From: an uncultured Bacteroides sp.
GTDB lineage: Bacteria > Bacteroidota > Bacteroidia > Bacteroidales > Bacteroidaceae
Direction of reading: 5' to 3'
Length of the DNA stretch: 15,950 nucleotides
Assembly (NCBI RefSeq): GCF_910578895.1
Contig: NZ_CAJTSC010000066.1
Location: 1-15,950, forward strand
Part shown: one piece after another, positions 1 through 5,706 of the stretch
Layout: each line of letters opens with the position of its first letter
Position numbering within the stretch: the first letter of the stretch is position 1
Notes under the pieces: generated by a model
The model's input: only the letters and a program-made list of their open reading frames with translations
Told to the model about the DNA's origin: nothing
Database searches by the model: none
Position numbers and translations under genes: made by a program

Positions 1-78
1 CTCCTCATCAATACACTTCACCTCGCCCGTAGCAAGAAACTTCTCATAATAAGAACTCAATGAATTTGTAAATACCAT
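1..78 (-). CDS. N-terminal fragment of an unidentified protein, leftward, truncated by the window edge
   Basis: An open frame starts with ATG at 78-76 and stays open for 26 codons to the window edge (protein begins MVFTNSLSSYYEKF). Two in-frame TAA codons lie just upstream of the ATG, so this is where the frame must begin. The visible residues match no family I recognise. It is divergent from the tyrosine recombinase gene, and its start codon lies inside the left arm of the 11-bp inverted repeat at 77-118, so the two genes may share a control region. Only 78 bases are visible, so it could still be a chance open frame. Confidence 0.35.
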   Translation of the reverse strand, partial: MVFTNSLSSYYEKFLATGEVKCIDEE

Positions 79-118
79 ACATTATTAATGATAGTGAATT
101 GTTTAACTAATAATGTAT
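77..118. repeat. 11-bp perfect inverted repeat between the divergent genes
   Basis: ATACATTATTA at 77-87 is the exact reverse complement of TAATAATGTAT at 108-118, with a 20-bp spacer. It lies between the leftward partial gene and the integrase, immediately in front of the ATG at 124. An operator controlling integrase expression, or an integrase/excisionase binding site near an element end, are both plausible. The sequence does not decide between them. Confidence 0.6.
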
Positions 119-123
119 CAGAC

Positions 124-930
124 ATGAACATTGAAAATTTTGGAACGTATCTTCGTCAAGGGAATATGGCGGAGAACACGATTGCGGCTTATCTATATGC
201 CGTAAAAGAGTATTATTCCCGACATAAGGAACTGAACAAGCGCAACCTGCTTGTTTATAAGACTTATCTCATTGAAAAATTCAAGCCTAAAACCGTAAAT
301 CTACGTATTCAGGCAATGAACAAGTATCTTGACTATATGAATAAATCTCGTTTGAGATTAAAATCCGTCAAGGTACAACAGCGTAGTTATCTGGAAAATG
401 TAATCAGCAATGCCGACTACGCTTTTCTGAAAAACAAACTAAAAAAGGAAGAAAACCAAGAATGGTATTTCGTAGTTCGTTTTCTCGCAGCCACAGGTGC
501 AAGAGTCAGTGAACTTATACAAATGAAGGTGGAACACGTGCAGATAGGATATTTTGACATCTATACCAAAGGTGGCAAGATACGCCGTATCTATATTCCT
601 AAATCACTCCGCAAGGAAGCTACGGAGTGGCTCAATAGTACCAATCGTACAAGTGGTTATCTATTCCTCAATCGCTTTGGCGAGCGTATCACCACCAGAG
701 GTATTGCCCAGCAGTTAAAAAATTATGCCACAAAATATGGTTTGAATGAGAAGGTGGTTTATCCTCATTCGTTCCGCCATCGCTTTGCCAAGAATTTCTT
801 GGAGAAGTTCAACGATATTTCTTTACTTGCTGACCTGATGGGGCATGAGAGCATTGAGACCACTCGTATTTATTTGAGGCGTAGTAGTGCCGAGCAACAG
901 GAGATTGTGGATAAGATTATAACTTGGTAA
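124..930 (+). CDS. Tyrosine recombinase (XerC/D-like integrase)
   Basis: Site-specific recombinase expected to catalyse integration and excision of the mobile element through a 3'-phosphotyrosine intermediate. From the ATG at 124 it has 268 residues: an N-terminal SAM-like core-binding domain (about 5-85) and a C-terminal catalytic domain (about 95-265). All catalytic residues are visible: R127 (ATGARVSEL), K149 (YTKGGKIRR), H215 and R218 (PHSFRHRF), H241 (MGHES) and the nucleophile Y250 (TRIYLRR). An ATG at 88 would add 12 residues, but that extension overlaps the inverted repeat at 77-118, so 124 is preferred. The sequence TGAATTTG at 61-68 is one base from the Bacteroidota -7 element. It is short, without the arm-binding domain of CTnDOT-type integrases. 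It ends 7 bp from the convergent mobV stop. It is probably the integrase of the adjoining mobilisation module. Confidence 0.93.
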   Translation: MNIENFGTYLRQGNMAENTIAAYLYAVKEYYSRHKELNKRNLLVYKTYLIEKFKPKTVNLRIQAMNKYLDYMNKSRLRLKSVKVQQRSYLENVISNADYAFLKNKLKKEENQEWYFVVRFLAATGARVSELIQMKVEHVQIGYFDIYTKGGKIRRIYIPKSLRKEATEWLNSTNRTSGYLFLNRFGERITTRGIAQQLKNYATKYGLNEKVVYPHSFRHRFAKNFLEKFNDISLLADLMGHESIETTRIYLRRSSAEQQEIVDKIITW

Positions 931-937
931 AAGCAAT

Positions 938-2323
938 TTATCTGCGTCGCTGTGAGTTTTTCGTCTTCTGTTCTCCCCAAGGGAGTTCAGAAGATGAAAC
1001 TCCGCTGCCTGTTCCGACATGGACTTGTGCCTGACCACCTATGGCTAGTTCAAAAGCCACTCCAAGCAGGTTGGCTTGTGCTTCATTGACTTGTTCCTGA
1101 GGCTCAAACACATCATTTATCAATTCATAGATGGTAGCTTCGTCTTTGGTGAAACTTTCCCATATTGGATTGAACCAATCAACATATTTTATAGTATCGT
1201 ATTCCTCATTACCTACCTGTGTCCAAATATGCAGACTTGGATTATTATAATTAGGGATGAAATGGTGGACAAGTTCCGCTCCAGATGACAGACTGTAACG
1301 CTGAGGATTAGCCTTACGGTCGAGCTGGGCAATGCGTAAATTCAACTTATCTATAACAGATTCCTTTTCTTTGGATTGTCGGTCGGCTTTTTCTGCCATA
1401 CGTATAACCTTGTCTATCTCTTTTTGATAGCCGTTCCTTAATTGTTCAATCTCTCCCCTGTGCTTTTCTTTCAGTTGAGACTTTTCAGCTATGAGGTTTT
1501 TAATCTGATTTTTGAGTTTGACAATCTGCTCATCCCTATTCGCAAGTTCTTTTTTCGCTTTAGCCAAATCCCCCTTGCCGAACCACGAAAGAATTGTGTT
1601 TTTTCCATCTTGTGCTTTTTCAATGTCTGCCTGCAATTTAGCGATGTCTTCCTCATACCGATTTATCTGCTGCTTATAGTATTCCAAGTTTGTCAAATGT
1701 TTTGCTGTAGACCCTACAATGCCACGCTGCAATCCGAATGGTTTCATGGCTGCTGCATAACTGTTCTGGTATTCGTGCAGCTTGCTACGTCGCATCACAT
1801 CATCTGCCGATAGGCGTGCCCCGGACTTCGTTGCATATTTCTTCTCACCCTCACGCTTCTTGCGAAGCCGTTCTGTTGTTACAATAGGTACGATTGTGGC
1901 GTGCAGGTGCGGAGTTTTCTCGTCCATGTGCAATACACAGGAAACAAGATTTTCACTTTCGAAAGTATCTTTAAGCCATTTCAGATTGGCATCTATCCAA
2001 TTATCCAACTTGCCTTCTTTGGCAATCTTCATCATCTGTTCATGTGTTCCGGTTAGGATGATGCGGATGGCTTTTGTCTGATTCTTGCCGACCTTGCGAT
2101 GTAGTCCAGCATGGTCTATTCGATGTTGTACGGCATCCGTCCTGTTCTTCACTCCAGTAGGAAATGCAACCAGTTCCCGATTGAGGTGTGTCCTGTTTGC
2201 ATCAGCATTGACTGGTACATATTTTTTCCCCTTGGCATCCTTCCTTTCTATATGGCATGACATACCGGAATCATTACCACTGCCACGTTGAAGGTGGCAG
2301 ACTGCGTATTGCGTATTACTCAT
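938..2323 (-). CDS. mobV: MobV-family relaxase (Mob/Pre plasmid recombination type)
   Basis: Relaxase of 461 residues that would nick one strand at oriT and pilot it during conjugative mobilisation by a helper element. The N-terminal 200 residues carry the MobV motifs: CHIERKD with H24, which aligns with the catalytic histidine of MobM of pMV158; NRTHLNREL (43-51); and the metal-binding HMDEKTPHLH (132-141). Residues about 215-335 are rich in K, E and Q in a heptad-like pattern, probably a long coiled coil. The C-terminal part is not recognised. AAAGGA lies about 14 nt before the ATG. The gene follows the structured non-coding stretch at 2324-2535, where MobV elements usually carry oriT. No conjugation pore or coupling protein is visible, so transfer would depend on another element. 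Confidence 0.93.
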   Translation of the reverse strand: MSNTQYAVCHLQRGSGNDSGMSCHIERKDAKGKKYVPVNADANRTHLNRELVAFPTGVKNRTDAVQHRIDHAGLHRKVGKNQTKAIRIILTGTHEQMMKIAKEGKLDNWIDANLKWLKDTFESENLVSCVLHMDEKTPHLHATIVPIVTTERLRKKREGEKKYATKSGARLSADDVMRRSKLHEYQNSYAAAMKPFGLQRGIVGSTAKHLTNLEYYKQQINRYEEDIAKLQADIEKAQDGKNTILSWFGKGDLAKAKKELANRDEQIVKLKNQIKNLIAEKSQLKEKHRGEIEQLRNGYQKEIDKVIRMAEKADRQSKEKESVIDKLNLRIAQLDRKANPQRYSLSSGAELVHHFIPNYNNPSLHIWTQVGNEEYDTIKYVDWFNPIWESFTKDEATIYELINDVFEPQEQVNEAQANLLGVAFELAIGGQAQVHVGTGSGVSSSELPWGEQKTKNSQRRR

Positions 2324-2361
2324 ATCTTATTTCCTTTTATTGTTATACATTGATTCTTTGG

Positions 2362-2493
2362 TTGTAAAATCCCACCTTATGTGCCACAGGCAGCCGGGCG
2401 TCGAGAGGGCATCCCTCCGCTTATGGGCTTTTTTACTGCCACTAGGAGAGTGAAAGCGGTGAAAATGCCCTAATAAGCTACGGGATTTTACAA
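2362..2493. other. Candidate oriT: nested inverted-repeat structure upstream of mobV
   Basis: TTGTAAAATCCC (2362-2373) and GGGATTTTACAA (2482-2493) form a perfect 12-bp outer stem. Inside it, GCTTATGGGC (2419-2428) can pair with GCCCTAATAAGC (2467-2478) with a two-base bulge, GAGGGCATCCCTC (2405-2417) is a 5-bp hairpin with a 3-base loop, and CCGCTT (2417-2422) with AAGCGG (2454-2459) offers an alternative stem. In MobV systems such as pMV158, oriT lies just upstream of the relaxase gene and contains inverted repeats that present the nick site. The place and form fit, but no nick sequence is recognised. A structured RNA in the mobV leader is an alternative. Confidence 0.5.
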
Positions 2494-2505
2494 ACCCTTT
2501 TTCAA

Positions 2506-2521
2506 GGACAGCGAGCTGTCC
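2506..2521. terminator. Hairpin downstream of the Toprim-like gene, possible terminator or part of oriT
   Basis: GGACAGCGAGCTGTCC is a near-perfect palindrome (6-7 bp stem), 14 bp beyond the stop of the leftward primase-like gene. On the gene strand it is followed by TTGAAAAAGG, not by a run of T, so a factor-independent terminator is weakly supported. It lies 12 bp from the outer stem of the candidate oriT and may belong to that structure. Confidence 0.35.
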
Positions 2522-2535
2522 AATCCATTATTTTA

Positions 2536-3561
2536 TCATATCTGTCTTGCATCCATCAGTTCCAACCCCAATTTATCAATGAGCGTCTGTAAAGCTGGAT
2601 TGCGCTGTATCATTTTATCAAGAATCATTTGTGGAGTGTCGGTCATCAATAAAAAATCTGCAATATCCAGTCCGTTCTTGCGCTGTTCGTCTGTAGCGCA
2701 TTGTTCCAGACTATCACTCAATACAACTTTAGAACATACGGAAGTGAGTAAAGCCATCTTGGTTTGCCAAACCTCTCTTGCACCCAAATCCGGGCATAGC
2801 ATAACCGACCGACCTTTCAATACACTTACCACGTCAGACTTGAAGCATCCATGCATTCCACCTGTTGCCAACCATATAAATTCCGGCATATAATGGGTAG
2901 CTATCAAAGCGGATTTTTCGCTTTCCACAATAGCAACAGGTTTGGTCGGATTCTCAGATAACAGATGTTCGCCAAACAAACATTGCTTCAAATTGTAGTT
3001 TAGGAGATTCAGTTCTGTATGTACCCAACTAACATAACTTCTTGGCTCTTTTGTCCGATGTCCTGTTTCTGCATCATACAACATTATCTTCCCTGTTCGT
3101 ACATTACCTTGCCAATCAATTTGCCAATAGACAGTAGAACCGCCCCACTTCTTTGATGTGCCAACATGATATAGTTGGAATATCCGAGAAGTCTCATCTT
3201 TACCCAACATCCCAGACAGGTAGATGTACAATGGATTCATACCGTAGTTAGTAAGAGTACGTTCCATTAGTTCTTTATCAATAAAAGAAGTGGGAGGTGG
3301 CAAGTATGGTTTGGATTTGCGAACTTCAACAAAACTATTCTTATTACTGTCCGCCAACATTGGATTATCATGAAAATAATCTGATGGGGTGTAATGGTAT
3401 TGGCAAGATTGCTCATGGTCACATCTACCTACATAATCAGGAAAGGTTATTTCTCCTTGACTATCTATATACCTGACAAAGCATTGCTTCTTTCCACATT
3501 TCGGGCATGATTGCTTTGTACCTCGTTTATATTTTTGAAGAGAAAATCTATATTCAGTCAT
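2536..3561 (-). CDS. Zinc-finger and Toprim-like protein (DUF6371-type, probable primase-like)
   Basis: Protein of 341 residues of a type common in Bacteroidota mobilisable elements. The N-terminus has a zinc-ribbon-like cluster: C19-x2-C22 (SCPKCGKK), then C47 and C53 with nearby histidines, recalling the CHC2 finger of DnaG primases. A Toprim-like core follows at about 205-310: VESEKSA with E213, an acidic position at D258 (MLCPDLGA), and NGLDIADFLL with D299 and D302. The canonical DxD of Toprim is only partly kept, so catalysis is not certain. It lies downstream of the DUF3987 ATPase gene in the same direction and upstream of the candidate oriT and mobV. The expected role is priming or processing of the transferred strand or of a circular form. 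That role is inferred from domain type and context. Confidence 0.8.
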   Translation of the reverse strand: MTEYRFSLQKYKRGTKQSCPKCGKKQCFVRYIDSQGEITFPDYVGRCDHEQSCQYHYTPSDYFHDNPMLADSNKNSFVEVRKSKPYLPPPTSFIDKELMERTLTNYGMNPLYIYLSGMLGKDETSRIFQLYHVGTSKKWGGSTVYWQIDWQGNVRTGKIMLYDAETGHRTKEPRSYVSWVHTELNLLNYNLKQCLFGEHLLSENPTKPVAIVESEKSALIATHYMPEFIWLATGGMHGCFKSDVVSVLKGRSVMLCPDLGAREVWQTKMALLTSVCSKVVLSDSLEQCATDEQRKNGLDIADFLLMTDTPQMILDKMIQRNPALQTLIDKLGLELMDARQI

Positions 3562-3578
3562 ACTTCATCGTTTTGTTA

Positions 3579-3658
3579 TTGCAGTTGTTGCAGTTTGCAC
3601 TTTTTGCAGTTTTGCAGAAAGTTTATATGAGAGAATGTGCAAACTGCAACAACTGCAA
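3579..3658. repeat. 22-bp perfect inverted repeat with TGCAGTT iterations
   Basis: The 22 bases at 3579-3600 are the exact reverse complement of 3637-3658, separated by 36 bases. The arms are themselves built of GCAGTT units: GCAGTT at 3581, 3590 and 3606, and the opposite AACTGC at 3642 and 3651, with a further GCAG inside the loop near 3614. The structure fills the gap between the DUF3987 gene and the Toprim-like gene. Possible roles are an iteron-like binding site, a single-strand priming or replication origin for the adjacent primase-like proteins, or an mRNA hairpin that tunes expression of the downstream gene. Confidence 0.85.
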
Positions 3659-3675
3659 AGTGCAAAAGGGATCGT

Positions 3676-5049
3676 TTATTGCAGTTTCTCATATTCACCT
3701 CGCCTTACCTTCTTGATAATTTTATTTGTAGCAAGGTTAACTAATGAATACATTACCGACCGTTCAGACAGTCCCACTTCTTTCCCTGCTTGAAGAGCAT
3801 CGGCAGTAGTAAAATTTGCGGAAAGACAATCAAGCAATTCTCTCTTTTGTGGTTCAACGCTCTCTCTCAACATATATTTCTGAATGTTGATATAACAGTT
3901 CTCAAAGTATTCACTCAATGCAGTAGCTGATTTGGTTGAGTCTATATCCACAAAATCCTTGTGGACTTCATTGCAAGCCCAGCGAAGAATTTGCAAGACT
4001 AAAGCCAAACGAGCAGTAATCATAGGAGCCTTAATCACTCTGCTATCCACGAGTCCATCATCTTGGATTTGATTGACAGCTCGAATCGCCTCGTTACGCC
4101 AGTTTGTAAAATATGCTTTGGCTTCCGAAGAAAAGTCCAATATCTTTTGTGCTAACCCATTGTCTTCTGTCTCTGTAAAAGGTAAGCTAATTACCTTGTT
4201 AATGATAGATTCCCACATAGCAGAATATTTATCAAAAGATGCAGAGGATGAATCTTCATCTAATTGCCAATCAGAAATTTCTTGAGAAGATGGATATACA
4301 AAGATTATTCTATCTATCAATCCATTGTCTTTATAACCTTTCTCTATTAGTTCATGCATACGAGTTGTTTGCATCGTACCGACTATATTTATAAAGGGGT
4401 GTTCAATATGGATGGGGACAGGAATACTACACCTTGAAATATCCAGCGGTTTTCCGCTGAAGGCGGTCAATAGTTGTTCAATAAGTTGTCCTTTACTATA
4501 TTGATTCACGGCATTAAACATTCCCATGATTTCATCTACATATACCACGATACCTCGTTGATTATCATCAAGCGCACGCATTAAAGCCTCCGGAGTAAAA
4601 TCGGATATGATAGTTCTTCGTAAAATAGGTTTGTCTGGTAGTGGAGAGGAGTTGTCTTTTTTAGCCTTACTGTTTTCAACCAAGCTATTATAATGTTCCA
4701 TATCCAATTTGAATTGTTTGATGATTTTAGCATCATGTTTTCGGATGGGACGGAATGCAAAATCTAAAGGTGGAGTTTTGCCCATTCCGGGACGACCTAC
4801 CAATATCATATAAAGGGCAGAATTACTAATCCATCCACCACGAATACGGATATTGACAGCGTTGCCAATAGCGGTTGACACTGCCACCAAAAGAGAAGCC
4901 ATCATGTACTCAATGGAATAATTTTCTTGCCGTGCTAAAGCCAATATCATATCTTGAATTTTGGCAGGAAAAGCATCCAAAGGAATCTTGCTTTCAAAGA
5001 CCCCTTCAAATTCCATTCTGAGTGCATTGCATAAATTGGTTGAATCCAT
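3676..5049 (-). CDS. DUF3987-family P-loop ATPase
   Basis: ATPase of 457 residues with an intact Walker A, GRPGMGKT (85-92), and a Walker B ending VYVDEIMG (D172, E173), in the arrangement of DUF3987 proteins, which resemble plasmid and phage primase-helicases of the RepA/D5 kind. The segment NIVGTMQTTRMHEL (about 220-235) suits a sensor region. The last 60 residues (from about SVEPQKRELLDCL) look like a winged helix, with GLSERSVMYSLVNLA as the recognition part, so the protein probably binds DNA, perhaps the repeats just downstream. Its ATG overlaps the stop of the HTH gene by one base (TAATG), implying coupled translation. In Bacteroidota elements it typically sits between an excisionase-like HTH gene and a Toprim gene, as here. 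A role in replication or processing of the element is inferred. Confidence 0.88.
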   Translation of the reverse strand: MDSTNLCNALRMEFEGVFESKIPLDAFPAKIQDMILALARQENYSIEYMMASLLVAVSTAIGNAVNIRIRGGWISNSALYMILVGRPGMGKTPPLDFAFRPIRKHDAKIIKQFKLDMEHYNSLVENSKAKKDNSSPLPDKPILRRTIISDFTPEALMRALDDNQRGIVVYVDEIMGMFNAVNQYSKGQLIEQLLTAFSGKPLDISRCSIPVPIHIEHPFINIVGTMQTTRMHELIEKGYKDNGLIDRIIFVYPSSQEISDWQLDEDSSSASFDKYSAMWESIINKVISLPFTETEDNGLAQKILDFSSEAKAYFTNWRNEAIRAVNQIQDDGLVDSRVIKAPMITARLALVLQILRWACNEVHKDFVDIDSTKSATALSEYFENCYINIQKYMLRESVEPQKRELLDCLSANFTTADALQAGKEVGLSERSVMYSLVNLATNKIIKKVRRGEYEKLQ

Positions 5050-5408
5050 TAGAACCTGGTATTTCTTTTTGACTTTATGAATTGGGCGGCTTCATCCGCC
5101 AGTTCCTTCTGCGATTTCCGTTTGCCGTCATGAAGCCATGCGTCAATCTCCGATTTGAGAAACATGATACGCTTCCCTCTCTTATGAAACGGAATCTGGT
5201 GGCAACTCGTCCATCCGTAAACGGTCTGTTCCGCCGGATGGCTGGGTAGGTATTCGCACAGTTCTTTCAGGTTCATCCACTGGTCGGCAGGCCGTACTTG
5301 TGGGATGTTGTTCAGACTGTCAATCTTGGAATCAAGTTTATTGAGCTTGTCCATCATCCATGACATTGCCTTAGGCAAATCTTCAAATGTAATGTTCATG
5401 TCTTCCAT
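5049..5408 (-). CDS. Excisionase-like helix-turn-helix DNA-binding protein
   Basis: Small protein of 119 residues with a central MerR/HTH_17-type domain at about 43-93: MNLKELCEYL (helix), VYGWTSCHQIPFHKRGKRIM (recognition helix and wing) and FLKSEIDAWL (closing helix). Residues 12-35 (WMMDKLNKLDSKIDSL) look like a short coiled coil that could mediate dimerisation. Such proteins act as recombination directionality factors or as regulators of mobilisation operons in Bacteroidota elements. It is first in the operon and is translationally coupled to the DUF3987 gene (TAATG overlap). A second ATG at codon 4 is an equally possible start. The non-coding stretch upstream contains the 27-nt palindrome at 5516-5542, a candidate operator. 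Confidence 0.88.
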   Translation of the reverse strand: MEDMNITFEDLPKAMSWMMDKLNKLDSKIDSLNNIPQVRPADQWMNLKELCEYLPSHPAEQTVYGWTSCHQIPFHKRGKRIMFLKSEIDAWLHDGKRKSQKELADEAAQFIKSKRNTRF

Positions 5409-5431
5409 ATCGTTATTAGTTGATTTTGCTG

Positions 5432-5439
5432 CAAAGTAA
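5432..5439 (-). promoter_or_regulatory. Possible -7 promoter element of the HTH/DUF3987/Toprim operon
   Basis: On the minus strand TTACTTTG matches the Bacteroidota -7 consensus TAnnTTTG in seven of eight positions. It lies 23 bp before the ATG of the HTH gene. No TTTG is found at the usual -33 spacing. The 9-bp direct repeat ATGGCAAAT (5439-5447 and 5466-5474) abuts it and could be a binding site. Confidence 0.35.
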
Positions 5440-5515
5440 TGGCAAATTTCAATACTGATTTATGGATGGCAAATATCACATAAAGAAACATCAGCAGGTC
5501 ATAAGAATCATAAAC

Positions 5516-5542
5516 TATATGCACTGATTATCAGTGCATATA
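5516..5542. repeat. 27-nt perfect palindrome (13-bp arms, one central base)
   Basis: TATATGCACTGAT at 5516-5528 is mirrored exactly by ATCAGTGCATATA at 5530-5542 around a single T. With a one-base centre it is better suited to a dimeric protein binding site than to an RNA hairpin. It lies 108 bp upstream of the HTH gene, so it may be an operator or recombination-accessory site. Confidence 0.8.
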
Positions 5543-5630
5543 ATGACAAATTCCATTATTAGATTTTTTCGTTTATGCCTCTCGACATAAGGGAATCATC
5601 ATCGAATCATAAGGTTGTGAAGATAAAAAT

Positions 5631-5706
5631 GTATAGAAACAGAAAGCCACCCACATGAAAGATGCAGATGGCTTACAGAATAAGAAATCAATGTCGCTTT
5701 CTATAC
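5631..5706. terminator. Nested inverted repeat abutting the helicase-PIN stop, possible transcript end
   Basis: GTATAGAAA (5631-5639) and TTTCTATAC (5698-5706) form a perfect 9-bp outer stem whose right arm touches the stop codon at 5707-5709. Inside, AAGCCA (5644-5649) pairs with TGGCTT (5669-5674). On the operon strand the outer arm is followed by ATTTTTATC, a short T-rich tract, so it may mark the 3' end of the operon transcript. A recombination boundary is an alternative. Confidence 0.4.

Larger units (their letters stand above)
5409..5706. other. Non-coding boundary between mobilisation module and GHKL/helicase operon
   Basis: About 300 bp with no convincing gene. From left to right it holds the possible promoter of the HTH gene, a 9-bp direct repeat, the 27-nt palindrome at 5516-5542, and the nested inverted repeat at 5631-5706 that abuts the stop of the helicase gene. 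It may also contain the junction between the mobile element backbone and its cargo, but no duplicated boundary sequence is visible inside the window. Confidence 0.5.

Noticed and set aside
823..1038. 71-codon leftward frame spanning the integrase and mobV ends
   Set aside because: It crosses two convergent real genes in another frame and has no domain.
1442..2291. Rightward open frames opposite mobV
   Set aside because: They lie antisense to a well supported relaxase gene and encode low-quality hydrophobic or basic sequence with no recognisable motif.
5439..5474. ATGGCAAAT direct repeat considered as an element attachment duplication
   Set aside because: The copies are only 27 bp apart and upstream of a gene, so a binding site is more likely than a target duplication.
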